A DNA stretch of 64,000 nt from Candidatus Synechococcus calcipolaris G9 (GCF_029582805.1 NZ_JAKKUT010000001.1:365068-429067); one strand, 5' to 3'. Positions 25,729 through 35,983 are shown, counted from the stretch's first letter. A program made the numbers and translations. Notes: generated by a model from the sequence alone, not told the origin.

Positions 25729-26202
25729 CTAATAGCTCACAGCCCGCTTAGGGGCAGGGGCGACTTGGGCAAGGGTTACGGTGGCGCTAGCTCCAAGGGT
25801 TGCCGGTTTCTCTGGAATAAAGACCACTTGCTGGGGCCCTTGCCGTACCAGTCCCTGGGGTTGCCGCTCAATCTGTTCAGCGACTTGATACCGTTGACTC
25901 TGCTGGGCCGCTAGGAGTTCGCGCTCCTGTTGTTTGAGTTGCTCCAATTGGCGATAGGATTGCCCCCATTGGTATTGACAAAGGGCCGACCAGCCATACA
26001 GGGGTAATAGGCTAGCGAGGATTGCGACGCTACCGAGGCCCGTTCCCCATTTGAGTACACCCAGGGATTTCAACCACAGGGGAGTATCCGAAGAACTCAA
26101 GGGCCGAATTTCTGTGAGATGGCTCGGCTTAGTTTTTCTTAGAGGGGCAGATGGGGGTGAATAGACCTGGGGAGGATATTTCGCGGGGGCAACGGCAACC
26201 AT
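25729..26202 (-). CDS. FtsL-like single-pass division protein (cyanobacterial)
   Basis: I start at ATG 26202 (MVAVAPAKYPPQVYSPP), giving 157 residues; an upstream ATG at 26292 would add a hydrophobic stretch unlike the family. A Pro/Ser/Lys-rich N-terminus is followed by one membrane helix (VAILASLLPLYGWSALC), then a coiled coil (YRQLEQLKQQERELLAAQQS) and a Pro/Val-rich tail. This form, and the place between rsmH and ftsI, match FtsL, which joins FtsB and FtsQ and activates FtsI/FtsW. Sequence conservation in FtsL is low, so the call rests mainly on topology and neighbours. Confidence 0.7.
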   Translation of the reverse strand: MVAVAPAKYPPQVYSPPSAPLRKTKPSHLTEIRPLSSSDTPLWLKSLGVLKWGTGLGSVAILASLLPLYGWSALCQYQWGQSYRQLEQLKQQERELLAAQQSQRYQVAEQIERQPQGLVRQGPQQVVFIPEKPATLGASATVTLAQVAPAPKRAVSY

Positions 26203-26227
26203 AGGGGGACTCGACTCCTCTAACCAC

Positions 26228-26243
26228 AATGAAGTAATGAAGT
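26228..26243. repeat. Tandem duplication, 8 bp x 2
   Basis: AATGAAGT occurs twice head to tail, 26 bases upstream of the ftsL-like start and just after the rsmH stop. Confidence 0.65.
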
Positions 26244-26298
26244 TATAGACAAAAAAATAGGAAAAATATATCCAAAGATTAATCAATAACAATCCACT

Positions 26299-27183
26299 TT
26301 ATGCAGATTGACGTTCAGCCAGTCTGAGTTTAGCTGATCGCGATCGCGGATTATGTTCAATTTCCGACATTCCAGGGATAATCGGCTTTTTCATGAGTAC
26401 CTTGAGGCGGGGATCGCTGCGCCAGGTATGTTTCACCCGCCGATCCTCAAGACTATGGAAACTAATGATCGCCAAACGGCCACCGGGAACCAGCCAATCA
26501 GGGGAATGGGCCAAAAAGGTTTCTAAGACCTCGAGTTCTCGATTGACGGCGATGCGGAGGGCCTGAAACACCCGTGTCGCAGGATGAATGTTTTGGCGGG
26601 GTTGACGGGCCAAACTCTGGCAGACGATAGTGGCTAGTTCCGTGGTGGTGTGCAGGGGCCGTTGAGCCACAATACGGCGGGCAATGCGCCGGGAAAAGCG
26701 TTCTTCTCCGTAGGTGTAAAATAAATCCGCCAAGTCTTTTTCGCCCAGATGGTTGATCAACTCAGCCGCAGTGAGGGATTGGCCCGGATCCATCCGCATA
26801 TCTAAGGGGGCCGGATGGCGAAAACTAAATCCCCGCTCTGGGGCATCAAACTGGGGAGAACTCACCCCTAGATCTGCCAAGATGCCATCAAATTGGACTG
26901 ATCCAGGGTCAAATTCAGCAAAATTTCCCTGGACAAACTCCACCCGATCGCCAAAGGCAGCTAAATGGGACTGGGCGGCAGCAAGGGCCACGGGATCCTG
27001 ATCAATGGCCACCAGTTGACTCTGGGGTGCAGCGGCTAAAATCAAGCCACCGTGGCCTCCGCCGCCGACGGTGACATCCAGATAACGTCCTCCGGGCTGA
27101 AGGTTTAGTCCCTCAATCACCGCCTCGGCCAGGACAGGTACATGGGAAAAATCAGAGGAAGACAGCGGCAATTTTTGCATCAA
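26299..27183 (-). CDS. rsmH: 16S rRNA (cytosine1402-N4)-methyltransferase
   Basis: RsmH (MraW) methylates N4 of C1402 in the 16S rRNA decoding centre. The 294-residue protein has the SAM-binding glycine-rich motif [16 protein letters not shown], the acidic AIDQDP after the next strand, the [18 protein letters not shown] motif, and the C-terminal [11 protein letters not shown]. It begins with two ATG codons in a row; either may be used. It heads the rsmH-ftsL-ftsI run. The intergenic stretch to the divergent coiled-coil gene is 120 bases. Confidence 0.96.
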   Translation of the reverse strand: MMQKLPLSSSDFSHVPVLAEAVIEGLNLQPGGRYLDVTVGGGGHGGLILAAAPQSQLVAIDQDPVALAAAQSHLAAFGDRVEFVQGNFAEFDPGSVQFDGILADLGVSSPQFDAPERGFSFRHPAPLDMRMDPGQSLTAAELINHLGEKDLADLFYTYGEERFSRRIARRIVAQRPLHTTTELATIVCQSLARQPRQNIHPATRVFQALRIAVNRELEVLETFLAHSPDWLVPGGRLAIISFHSLEDRRVKHTWRSDPRLKVLMKKPIIPGMSEIEHNPRSRSAKLRLAERQSA

Positions 27184-27303
27184 GTTTAGAAGGGCGGCGT
27201 ATTAAGCGGGAAATGCCTGAAAAAATCATGGTCTCACATCCTAGCACCAGTAAACGATCTCAGGTATTTGCAGTTCCTAAAATTTGGCTGGAGAGGATTA
27301 CCC

Positions 27304-27897
27304 GTGACTAAAGCACTATCCTGTTACCCGACCGCAGACCCCCAGGAATCACCAACACTGTTCATGGCTGAACAGGAGCTAATGGTGCGAGACCAACTGG
27401 TGGAACAACTGTCGGAAGAACTTTATCGCTTGATGGTTCAACACCCGGAATTATTTGCTCGTTTTTATCAGGCCCGTCAGGCAGAAACAGCCAACGCTGA
27501 GCTAATGCAAACTCTGCAAGAGCAACTTCGGCAGGTGGAAGGTCAAATCACGTTCTATCAAGAGCAAATCAATCTCTACCAAGAGCAAATGCAAAGTCGC
27601 CAGGATGAAATTGGCCAACTCCAGGACGCGATGCAGGAAATGGGCGATCGCAACCAAATGTTGGAAAAAGTGATCCAGGAGATGCCCGAGGTTTACCGCC
27701 AGAAATTTGCGGAACGACTCACCCAAGTCAAAGCCAAGGTGGAATCCCTGCAACAGGAAAATCGTCAACTCCGGGCCGAACTTCGCAATATGCACGGTCT
27801 ACTGGCGGCCCAATCTCGCCAAACCATGAACCTGCCCAGCTTGCCCTCCTTGCAACCGACCCGCGTTGGTCTGATCCCCAGTTTTGGGAATGTCTAG
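27304..27897 (+). CDS. Coiled-coil protein of unknown function, first gene of a five-gene operon
   Basis: A 197-residue protein from a GTG at 27304, chosen because GGAGAGG (27290-27296) lies seven bases upstream; a 12-codon upstream extension from 27268 has no such site. About residues 35-165 form a Gln/Glu-rich coiled coil with YQEQINLYQEQMQSR. The N-terminus and the last 25 residues (LPSLPSLQPTRVGLIPSFG) are not coiled. No membrane segment or enzyme motif is seen. Its stop overlaps the start of the next gene. Function unknown; a structural or adaptor role is inference. Confidence 0.8.
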   Translation: MTKALSCYPTADPQESPTLFMAEQELMVRDQLVEQLSEELYRLMVQHPELFARFYQARQAETANAELMQTLQEQLRQVEGQITFYQEQINLYQEQMQSRQDEIGQLQDAMQEMGDRNQMLEKVIQEMPEVYRQKFAERLTQVKAKVESLQQENRQLRAELRNMHGLLAAQSRQTMNLPSLPSLQPTRVGLIPSFGNV

Positions 27898-28585
27898 TCT
27901 CCGTCTTTGGTATCGGGCTACGGCCACGGCCGCGGATGAGGAACTGGATCACGACACCCTGGAAACCCAGGTTAAGCCCCTGCTAATGGAAACAATGGCG
28001 GGGGACATTACCTTAATTACCCTAATGGCAGCCACGGAGCAGACATCGGATCGGTTATCGGCGGAAACCTGGGGGGATGGGGATCTCAGTTTTACCCTAG
28101 GGGTCTTACCCCCACCGTTGGCGATCTGCCGAGATGTGGGCCACCTTCGTCAACGGGTTGCCCATTGGGGCTATGGCACGGCGGATGGGGCCCTCTATTT
28201 ACCCATTGTCTGGACGGGAAAGGGGCCCCTCTACGGTGAGGTGATTGGCAAAATGCCTGGAGAACATTCTGGGGAACATGATTGCCAGTATCGCCAGCCG
28301 GTGCATCTGGGGGATTCCCTGCGTCAGCCCCTCTATCGTCTGGGCCAGCGGCTGATTGGGGAGTTGGGGGGGATACCCAGCTGTTATCTGCTCCAGTTTG
28401 CCCTAAAAGGGGATGGGATTGACTTCGATCGCCTCTGGCCGTTTCCGACTCGGGCAGCTTTAGCAAGTATGGGCATTCAAGAGCCAGATCTATTCACCTG
28501 TCATGGCCGTTGTTTGAGGGGAGAGGCGATCTATGATCTGCGTATTGGCTCCCACCATCCCTATTACCACCCCACAGATTTTTAA
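27890..28585 (+). CDS. Conserved cyanobacterial protein of unknown function
   Basis: A 231-residue soluble protein from the ATG at 27890, which lies across the stop of the coiled-coil gene. No family is recognised. It is rich in Gly, Trp and His. Stretches that look conserved include YGTADGALYLPIVWTGKGPL and the Cys/His-containing GEHDCQYRQPVHLGD and FTCHGRC, the last near the C-terminus; these could bind metal, but the spacing fits no motif I know. No signal peptide or membrane helix. Overlap with the upstream gene and 17 bases to the next suggest one message. Confidence 0.75.
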   Translation: MSSLRLWYRATATAADEELDHDTLETQVKPLLMETMAGDITLITLMAATEQTSDRLSAETWGDGDLSFTLGVLPPPLAICRDVGHLRQRVAHWGYGTADGALYLPIVWTGKGPLYGEVIGKMPGEHSGEHDCQYRQPVHLGDSLRQPLYRLGQRLIGELGGIPSCYLLQFALKGDGIDFDRLWPFPTRAALASMGIQEPDLFTCHGRCLRGEAIYDLRIGSHHPYYHPTDF

Positions 28586-28602
28586 CCCCATCGATTTTTT
28601 CC

Positions 28603-28794
28603 ATGATCACCCTCCTGAGTAAACTTGACCAACCCATTACCCTGGACTGCTTTTTTGGGCCCTTGACCCTGCAACCGGGCCTGAATCCTGAGGTGAGCGA
28701 TCGCCAGTGGCGCAATTGTAAAAAATTTAATCCAGATGCCCAAGCTCTGATCAAAAAAGGGATGATTGAGGAAGTAAATTCAACGGAAGGCTAA
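28603..28794 (+). CDS. Small unknown protein (63 residues)
   Basis: A short frame starting at ATG 28603 with the pattern PITLDCFFGPLTLQPGLN, then VSDRQW, then ALIKKGMIEEV. The sequence of a strand pair, a Pro-Gly-x-Asn turn, and a short helix ending in ALIxxGxIEEV resembles small proteins of phage tail or neck clusters, but there is no other phage gene here. It lies 17 bases after the preceding gene and five bases before the serine hydrolase gene, so it is probably real. Function unknown. Confidence 0.6.
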   Translation: MITLLSKLDQPITLDCFFGPLTLQPGLNPEVSDRQWRNCKKFNPDAQALIKKGMIEEVNSTEG

Positions 28795-28799
28795 CCTCA

Positions 28800-30419
28800 A
28801 TGGTCATGTTTCGGCCCCTCGCGACCCTTTTTTCCCTGGTAAGTCTTGCAGTTGGTGTTGATGTGCATGGGGCTGAGGTTGCCCGGGCCCAGATGGATTC
28901 TAGTCCGACGACCCACCCGGTTTATGTGGCATCCCAGCCAAGGGAACCAATCACCTTAGCCAGGGTGAAGAATGCCCTACCTCAATTTGAAACCCTGGTT
29001 AACGACACCCTCCTCAGAACCCAGGTTCCGGGATTAGCCATTGCCATTGTCTATGAAGATGAGGTGATCTATCTCCAGGGCTTTGGGGTACGGGAGGTGA
29101 ATCAACCGGAGGCGGTGGATATTGATACCCTCTTCCAGTTGGCCTCAGTGTCTAAACCCATTGCCTCAACGGTGATGGCGGCCCTCGTCAGTGATGGTAC
29201 GATTCAGTGGGATGATCCAATTCAACGCCACGATCCCAATTTCGCGATGAATGAGTCCTTTGTCAGCCAGTCGGTAACGCTGCGGGATATGTTTAGCCAT
29301 CGCAGTGGCCTCCCTGTCTACGGGGGCGATCGCCTTGAGGACATCGGCTTTAGCCAAGCAGAGGTGATTCGACGGTTGCGTTTTTTACCCCTAGACAATC
29401 GTTTTCGCGCAACCTATGCCTATACCAATTTTGGGTTAACGGCGGCGGCGGTGGCAGCGGCCAAGTCTAGGGGCCAATCCTGGGAAGACCTTTCAAGGAC
29501 GCGGCTTTATCAACCCCTGGGCATGACTCGTACCAGTTCCCGCCATGCCGATTTTTTAGCCGACCCCAATCGAGTCAAAAATCATCGCCAACGGGGCGAT
29601 CGCTGGGTGGTTTCCCCTGAACAACGGAATCCCGATGCCCAAACCCCAGCCGGTGGAGTCAGTTCGTCCATTCGAGATCTAGCCCAATGGATGCGGCTGC
29701 AATTGAATCAAGGGCAATTTCAAGGTCGCCAAATTATGACAGCGGATGCCCTCGCTGAAACCCATCGTCCCCAAATGATTAGTCAAGCTCCCGCAAACCC
29801 CAGTCAGGATCGGGCCGGTTTCTATGGCTTAGGCTGGAATGTTTCATACCCTACATCGGATGCAGTGCGACTCTCCCATTCTGGCGGATTTTTATTAGGT
29901 GCGGCCACGGTGGTCGTTCTCGTACCCCAGGAGAAATTGGGAATTGCGGTGTTGAGTAATGCCGCCCCCATTGGGGTTCCCGAAGCATTGGCTGCTAGCT
30001 TCCTGGATATTGTGAACGAGGGACAGCCCCAGCAGGATTATGTCGCCCTGTTTGCGGATCTGTTCAAAATATTATTTGCCCCTCCCTACGGCGAGGGTCG
30101 AACCTACACTCCACCTGACAATGCCTTACCGGCAAAACCGGGCGATCGCTACGTGGGCATTTACAAGAATGACTATGTTGGCCCCATTGCCGTGGAGAAA
30201 ATGAATGGTGATCTCACCCTATACTTAGGCCCCAACCGTATGGCCTTTCCCCTGAGGCATTACAGTGGCAATACCTTTAGCTATCAACCCACCGGCGAAA
30301 ATGCCTACGGCCCGAGTGCGGTGACGTTTCGTTTTGCCCTAGAGTCTCAGCCGGCCTCCCACGTTACCATTGAAAACTTGGATGTCTATGGCCAGGGAAC
30401 CTTTGCCCGTCAACCGTAA
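28800..30419 (+). CDS. Secreted class C beta-lactamase-like serine hydrolase
   Basis: A 539-residue protein with a signal peptide ending near Ala-Gln at residue ~31. The active-site set of the beta-lactamase/DD-peptidase fold is present: Ser116-Val-Ser-Lys119, Tyr208-Thr-Asn210 in YAYTNFG, and HSGG in the third position. The N-terminal domain is about 370 residues, followed by a lipocalin-like C-terminal domain (DUF3471 type, AVEKMNGDLTLYLGPN). Such proteins may be D-aminopeptidases, DD-peptidases or esterases; the substrate is not known. It lies five bases after the 63-residue gene and three bases before thiL. Confidence 0.85.
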   Translation: MVMFRPLATLFSLVSLAVGVDVHGAEVARAQMDSSPTTHPVYVASQPREPITLARVKNALPQFETLVNDTLLRTQVPGLAIAIVYEDEVIYLQGFGVREVNQPEAVDIDTLFQLASVSKPIASTVMAALVSDGTIQWDDPIQRHDPNFAMNESFVSQSVTLRDMFSHRSGLPVYGGDRLEDIGFSQAEVIRRLRFLPLDNRFRATYAYTNFGLTAAAVAAAKSRGQSWEDLSRTRLYQPLGMTRTSSRHADFLADPNRVKNHRQRGDRWVVSPEQRNPDAQTPAGGVSSSIRDLAQWMRLQLNQGQFQGRQIMTADALAETHRPQMISQAPANPSQDRAGFYGLGWNVSYPTSDAVRLSHSGGFLLGAATVVVLVPQEKLGIAVLSNAAPIGVPEALAASFLDIVNEGQPQQDYVALFADLFKILFAPPYGEGRTYTPPDNALPAKPGDRYVGIYKNDYVGPIAVEKMNGDLTLYLGPNRMAFPLRHYSGNTFSYQPTGENAYGPSAVTFRFALESQPASHVTIENLDVYGQGTFARQP

Positions 30420-30422
30420 GCC

Positions 30423-31412
30423 ATGGGAATCCTGATCAAAGACCTAGGGGAACGGGGACTGCTGCCCATCCTGCAAAAATTTTGTCCTCCAGGGATTGTC
30501 GGGGATGATGGGGCGGTGATCCTCCTTGATCCCGATCGCCAACTGGTGGTGAGTACGGACGTTCTGGTGGATGGGGTTCATCTCAGTGTCGGTTTGGCCC
30601 GACCCAATTTAATTACCACGTCTGGGGCCGATGCAGGTTGGCGGGCGGCGACGGCCAATCTTTCGGATTTAGCTGCCATGGGGGCGGATCCCCTAGGGAT
30701 TACGGTGGGCTTAGGCATTCCCGAAACCTGTCCCCTAGATTTGATCACCGATCTATACCAGGGGCTTTATGATTGCTTGCAATTGCACAGGACAGTGATT
30801 TGGGGGGGAGATATTTGCCGATCGCCGGTGTTAACCCTCAGCATTACCGCCCTCGGCCAAGCTTCCCCCCATCAAGTAATCTATCGCCATCGGGCCCAGG
30901 TGGGGGATCTAATTTTAACCAGCGGGATCCATGGGGCCTCCCGGGCGGGCCTAGAATGCCTCAGTCACCCTGAATGGGGCCAAGCCTTTCCCAATCACTG
31001 CCGCCAAACCTGGATTCGGGCGCACCAACGGCCGCGGCCACGCTTAGATCTCCTGCCTGCCCTGCGATCGCTCCCCCAGGGAACCCGCATCAGTGGCATG
31101 GATAGTAGCGATGGACTGGCGGATGCGGTCATTCAACTCTGTCAAGCCAGTGGCGTGGGCGGGCAATTACACCGGGAGAACTTACCCCTGATTCCCGAAT
31201 TGGAGCCATCCCTAGCCCTAGAATGGGGCCTCTATGGGGGCGAAGACTTTGAACTGGTGATCTGTGTTGATCCAGTAGCGGCCGATACTCTGATCCAGAC
31301 CTCACCCTTTCGGATTATTGGCACGATCATTCCTCAGCCAGGGGTGACACTGGAGACCGGGGAAGGAAACCTTACTATCAGTGATCATCAAAGTTTTCAG
31401 CACTTTGGTTAG
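30423..31412 (+). CDS. thiL: Thiamine-monophosphate kinase
   Basis: ThiL phosphorylates thiamine monophosphate to the active cofactor thiamine diphosphate. Features of the AIR synthase-like ATP-binding fold are present: GDDGAVI near the N-terminus, STDVLVDGVHL, the metal-binding ATANLSDLAAMGADPLG, and GGDICRSP. The SGMDSSDGLADAV motif and YGGEDFELVI follow. At 329 residues it is full length. The ATG at 30423 is three bases after the serine hydrolase stop, so it is the last gene of the operon that began at 27304. Confidence 0.95.
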   Translation: MGILIKDLGERGLLPILQKFCPPGIVGDDGAVILLDPDRQLVVSTDVLVDGVHLSVGLARPNLITTSGADAGWRAATANLSDLAAMGADPLGITVGLGIPETCPLDLITDLYQGLYDCLQLHRTVIWGGDICRSPVLTLSITALGQASPHQVIYRHRAQVGDLILTSGIHGASRAGLECLSHPEWGQAFPNHCRQTWIRAHQRPRPRLDLLPALRSLPQGTRISGMDSSDGLADAVIQLCQASGVGGQLHRENLPLIPELEPSLALEWGLYGGEDFELVICVDPVAADTLIQTSPFRIIGTIIPQPGVTLETGEGNLTISDHQSFQHFG

Positions 31413-31440
31413 CTAGGTAAGATGTTAGCAAGATAGTGGT

Positions 31441-34400
31441 CTAGGCACGAGAGAGAGGGCGACATTCCTTGAGGGCCCGCAGCAGTTCATCCATATTCAC
31501 CGGCTTACTCACATAATCATTCATCCCCGCATCTAAACAGGCCTGGCGATCGCTCTCCATGGCATTGGCAGTCATGGCAATAATGCGGGGTCGTTTTTCT
31601 GGAGGATAGTCTTGGACAATTTTTTGGGTCGCCGTAATCCCATCCATTTCCGGCATTTGCATATCCATCAAAATAACATCGTAGGGCTGTCGCTCTAGGG
31701 ATTCGAGGACTTCTAAGCCATTGGCCGCAATATCCCCCCGATAGCCCAACCGATCTAAAATTCGCAGGGCCACCATCTGATTAATCTTGTTATCTTCCGC
31801 CACTAAAATTCGCAAGGAGGAGGGGAGGGATTGTTCCTCTGCAACCCCAGGGGTAGAGGATTCCGGAACTTGCTCCGTTTGGGGTTGTCGTTGACTTAGG
31901 ACATCATTGAGAATATTAAACAAATTAGATTGCTTAATGGGTTTTGTAATGGATGTAGCAAAAACAGAAGATTGGGTGATTTCCGGGGTTTGGCCAATAG
32001 AAGTCAGTAGGACAAGGGGAAGTTTCTGGTACTGGGGTAACTGATGGATCATCTCCCCTAGGGTGAGGCCATCAATACCCGGCATCTGTAAATCTAGAAT
32101 GGCTAGATCAAAGACCTGATTATTTTTTAAGATATCTAGGGCCGCCTCTCCACTGCTAGCAGCCACAGAGGTCATTTGCCAGGCCTGGGCCTGAAGGGTA
32201 AGTATTTGGCGATTGGTGGCATTGTCATCCACAATTAACAGGCGGCAGTCCTTGAGGTGAGCAATACGATCCTTTTCGACTAATTTAGGGGACTGGGGAT
32301 TGACGGGTAACTGAATCGTAAAATAAAAGACGGAGCCGGTTTTAGGTATCTCAATTTTTTGATCATTAGGGCTGGGCGTGCCTCCCGCAGATATTTCACC
32401 ATTGGCGGTACAACTTTCCACCCAAATCGTCCCCCCCATCGATTCACACAGGCGTTTAGAAATGGCTAATCCCAGACCTGTACCACCATAGTTCCGCGTA
32501 ATCGAAGCATCCACCTGACTAAAGGGCTTAAAGAGTCGCTCCATCCCCGTCGGGGAAATCCCCACCCCAGAGTCCCGTACCGCAAACTGAAATTCATGGC
32601 AGGGGTAGTCCTGCTCAGCGTTTGTTAGGTAGTCTGGCAGGGAGACACGGGAGCAAGATTCCTTGGCTTTGAGGTAGAGAACGACTTCCCCCTGCTCCGT
32701 AAATTTAATGGCATTGGTTAACAAGTTCACTAAGATTTGCCGCAGGCGGCCCATATCACCAATCACCGCCATAGGAATATTTGGATCAATGTGGCAGGTC
32801 AATTCTAACTGGCGATCGCTGGCCCGACCAGCCACCAAGTCTAGGGACTCCTCGACACAGGTCAGCAAATTGAAGGGATAGGCTTCAATATCCAGTTTCC
32901 CCGACTCAATTTTCGAGAAGTCTAAAATATCATTGATAATCGTCAGCAGGGCATCCCCACTCAGGCGAATGGTATTCATGAACTCCCGCTGCTGGCTGGA
33001 TAAGTCCATGTCTAAAAGCAATCCCGTTAAGCCAATAATTGCATTCATGGGGGTGCGAATTTCGTGACTCATGGTGGCGAGAAAATCACTCTTGGCTCGG
33101 CTGGCGGATTCCGCGGATTGCTGTGCTTTTTCCAGTAGTTGATGCTGCTCCATCAATCGGGAAATATCTTCACAGGTTCCGACAAAGCCAACAAACTTAT
33201 TTTGACTAGAAAGTACCGGAACCGCCCGTGTATTTAGCCAGCGATAGGATTCGGCTTCATCCTCTGCATCACTGATATTTTTGAGCCGAAATTGGAACTG
33301 AAACCCCTCCTGTTCCCTCAGGGCGGTTTGCCATGCGTCGAGCAGTGACCTTTTATCTTCAGGATGAATGTACTCAGCCCAGTTTGCCATTTTCTCTAGC
33401 TCTAGGCCAAACATTTCTTTCATGGATGCATTGATGTAGGTGGTTGTTCCCGTGGTATTGGTTTGAAAAATACCCACAGGGGACAGATCACTAAGGGAAC
33501 GAAATTTATTTTCACTGGCCCGTAATTGAGTATTTAGATCTTCTTTGCGGAGGCGATCGCGGCCAAACCAATAGACCCCTAAGGCAAAAAGGCCATCAAT
33601 CACCAGAAAGATCACCAGTAGTTGCAACGCCAATTGATTCAGGGGTGCATTAAGTAGGGCTGCCGGTATATAAGTTATCACCTTAAACTGGTAATCCTGA
33701 TTATGGATGGGTTCCCCGGTTTGGGTATTTACCGACACATGGCCGCTGGGGAGCGGATACGCGGTGGTATAGGTAAATAGGCCATCCTTCGTTTCTAGCT
33801 GACCACTTTGGCGGCTCTGAATTTCTTGCCAAACCTCAGGAAAATCCTTGGCAAAGGAGCGATCGCGGCGATCGTCTACCATAAATCCCCATTCATCTTC
33901 TGGGGTCGATCCCACCAGCCAATATCCATCAGGATTGACCAGCATACAGGTGGTTAAAACCCCGGTACAGGTGGACTTAAAATCGCGAATGAGATGTTCA
34001 CCCAAAAAATTGACGACAAACAGCCCGATAGTCTCTCCCTGGCGATCGCTGACGGGAGTAGCAAAACGAATGGTGGGTTGATGGGGCCAGCGGATCCCTT
34101 GTCCATCACGATCAAGCTCAAACTGGGATACTAATACCTGCCCCTTCGGTAAGTTTAAGCCCACAGAAAAATAAACTTTATCGTGATTTTCCTTGAGCTC
34201 TCCATCCTCAACAATAGTGGGGGTGTTTTGAATATTATTAATCCGTAAAATTTCCTGCCCCGTTGGTTCTAAGTAGCGAATTTGATCATAAATGGGCTTC
34301 CGTGCCATAAAAGCTTGTAGTTCTTCAAGAAACAGGTTTTGCTCCTCTGGGGATGCCTGGTCAAACCCGCGTAGTTCGCTTTGTCCGCCCAGGGTGAGAA

Positions 34401-34608
34401 TATCGGAACTCAGCTGATCAAATTGCCCCAGGATCACTGACACCTCCCGGTTGACCTTGGCCTGCTCCCGCAATCGAATATCTGCCCGTTCAGCGTGTTT
34501 CTGGGATAGAAAAACAAAGCTGAGGGTACTCCCCAACAGTAGGGTCAGGGGAACAAAGGTAAGCAGAATATGGCGAAACCAAAACAGGGAACGGGAGTTG
34601 AATTTCAT
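31441..34608 (-). CDS. Hybrid sensor histidine kinase with Cache-like, PAS and two receiver domains
   Basis: A 1055-residue kinase. Membrane helices lie at ~12-34 and ~325-347, with a ~290-residue extracytoplasmic domain between them that resembles a double Cache sensor. A PAS domain follows at ~365-485, then HisKA with His515 ([12 protein letters not shown]), then the ATPase with Asn632, DSGVGI and [11 protein letters not shown]. The two receivers have Asp839 ([10 protein letters not shown]) and Asp982 ([10 protein letters not shown]). No HPt domain is present, so a separate phosphotransfer protein is expected. The gene lies 40 bases after the transporter on the same strand, suggesting a shared message. 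The ligand is not known. Confidence 0.93.
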   Translation of the reverse strand: MKFNSRSLFWFRHILLTFVPLTLLLGSTLSFVFLSQKHAERADIRLREQAKVNREVSVILGQFDQLSSDILTLGGQSELRGFDQASPEEQNLFLEELQAFMARKPIYDQIRYLEPTGQEILRINNIQNTPTIVEDGELKENHDKVYFSVGLNLPKGQVLVSQFELDRDGQGIRWPHQPTIRFATPVSDRQGETIGLFVVNFLGEHLIRDFKSTCTGVLTTCMLVNPDGYWLVGSTPEDEWGFMVDDRRDRSFAKDFPEVWQEIQSRQSGQLETKDGLFTYTTAYPLPSGHVSVNTQTGEPIHNQDYQFKVITYIPAALLNAPLNQLALQLLVIFLVIDGLFALGVYWFGRDRLRKEDLNTQLRASENKFRSLSDLSPVGIFQTNTTGTTTYINASMKEMFGLELEKMANWAEYIHPEDKRSLLDAWQTALREQEGFQFQFRLKNISDAEDEAESYRWLNTRAVPVLSSQNKFVGFVGTCEDISRLMEQHQLLEKAQQSAESASRAKSDFLATMSHEIRTPMNAIIGLTGLLLDMDLSSQQREFMNTIRLSGDALLTIINDILDFSKIESGKLDIEAYPFNLLTCVEESLDLVAGRASDRQLELTCHIDPNIPMAVIGDMGRLRQILVNLLTNAIKFTEQGEVVLYLKAKESCSRVSLPDYLTNAEQDYPCHEFQFAVRDSGVGISPTGMERLFKPFSQVDASITRNYGGTGLGLAISKRLCESMGGTIWVESCTANGEISAGGTPSPNDQKIEIPKTGSVFYFTIQLPVNPQSPKLVEKDRIAHLKDCRLLIVDDNATNRQILTLQAQAWQMTSVAASSGEAALDILKNNQVFDLAILDLQMPGIDGLTLGEMIHQLPQYQKLPLVLLTSIGQTPEITQSSVFATSITKPIKQSNLFNILNDVLSQRQPQTEQVPESSTPGVAEEQSLPSSLRILVAEDNKINQMVALRILDRLGYRGDIAANGLEVLESLERQPYDVILMDMQMPEMDGITATQKIVQDYPPEKRPRIIAMTANAMESDRQACLDAGMNDYVSKPVNMDELLRALKECRPLSRA

Positions 34609-34648
34609 AAAAGATTAATCTTCTCAAATTCATTCACAAATATGTATA

Positions 34649-35983
34649 TTATAAAAACCGAAAAGCAATAAAAACGATACTCACCCCAATCTGTACCCCC
34701 ATCACCGGCAAGCCATAGCGTAAAAACCGATAAAAGGAAATTTTACCCCCATGCAATTCAGCAATCCCTGCTGCAACAATATTGGCAGAAGCCCCCACCA
34801 ATGTGCCATTTCCTCCCAAGGTTGCCCCCAGCATCATGGCATAGAACAGCGGTAACACCAGGGACGGAAATTGCCCGGAAAAATTGGGGTCTACCATTTC
34901 TGCTGTGATTAAATTCACATTAAATAAATATTGTTTCAGGAGGGGCACCATTGCCACAACTAGGGGAATATTGGGTACAACGCTGGACAGGAGGGCGACC
35001 AATACCATCAGGACAATACAGCCGAGGGCAATATTCTGCCCTAAAACCATACCTAAAATAGTTGAAAGTTGGCGCACCACTCCCGTTTTTTCCAATCCAC
35101 CAATCATCACAAAGGTACACATAAAGAAAATTAGCGTACTCCAGTCAACATCCTTGAGAATGTTGTTCACGGTGTCAATTTTGCTTTGATGGGCAAGAAA
35201 TAAAGCTAATCCTGCCCCCATTAGGGCAACGGCCCCAGGTTGGACGGGAATAGGTAAGGATTCGCCCACGACAAATAAAAACAAAACCAATGCCATGATT
35301 AGGGAGCCAAAGGCAAGGGTACGGGGGTGATTAATGGGGGGTAATTTTAGGTTTTCATATCCGGCAAATTGACTATTCCAAGTTTTAGAGAATAATACGG
35401 GTAGTAGACAAATAATGGCAACAATTGCCAAGACACCGCCTAAACTCAAACGCTGCATATACTCGATGAAGGTAATATTAATACCATCGCCAACAATAAA
35501 TGTCGCCGGATCCCCCACAAGGGTTAATAACCCGGCACTATTGGCCACCAATACCATCAAGATTAAGAGGGGTGCAAAATCAATGCCAATATCTTGGGCT
35601 AAGGGAGGGATAAGGGGAGCCAGTAGCATGACGGTGGTGGCATTGGGTAGCACAGCACAGATGGGGGTGGTAATAGCGACAATTCCCAGCAAAAGTAACT
35701 TGCCACTGCCACGGGATAGCTTTACCATTTGACCAGCAAGATAGCTGAAAATCTGAGTAGGTTCAAAGGCACGGATTAAAACCATGATGCCAAAGAAGAG
35801 GGCGATCGTGGCATGACTTTGACTAATATAATCAATCGCTTCGCCCAGGGTCATCACATGGGTAAAAACTAAGATTAAGGCCCCTAAAAAAGCAGCAACC
35901 ATGAGATGAACTTTTTCAAACATGATCGCCAGAATGACTGATACAAATGTTGTGAGACTAATGAATGCAGAAATGTTTTCCAT
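34649..35983 (-). CDS. ArsB/NhaD-type ion transporter (SLC13-like)
   Basis: A 444-residue protein with about 11-12 membrane helices. It shows the repeated helix-hairpin pattern of the ion transporter superfamily: ICAVLPNATTVMLLAPLIPP in the first half and VVPNIPLVVAMVPLL in the second, plus GDPATFIVGDGINITF and GATLGGNGTLVGASANIV. Members move arsenite, Na+/H+ or di- and tricarboxylates; the bacterial relatives of the P-protein have this pattern. The ion cannot be chosen from the sequence. The downstream gene is a sensor kinase, which might respond to the transported ion. Confidence 0.85.
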   Translation of the reverse strand: MENISAFISLTTFVSVILAIMFEKVHLMVAAFLGALILVFTHVMTLGEAIDYISQSHATIALFFGIMVLIRAFEPTQIFSYLAGQMVKLSRGSGKLLLLGIVAITTPICAVLPNATTVMLLAPLIPPLAQDIGIDFAPLLILMVLVANSAGLLTLVGDPATFIVGDGINITFIEYMQRLSLGGVLAIVAIICLLPVLFSKTWNSQFAGYENLKLPPINHPRTLAFGSLIMALVLFLFVVGESLPIPVQPGAVALMGAGLALFLAHQSKIDTVNNILKDVDWSTLIFFMCTFVMIGGLEKTGVVRQLSTILGMVLGQNIALGCIVLMVLVALLSSVVPNIPLVVAMVPLLKQYLFNVNLITAEMVDPNFSGQFPSLVLPLFYAMMLGATLGGNGTLVGASANIVAAGIAELHGGKISFYRFLRYGLPVMGVQIGVSIVFIAFRFL

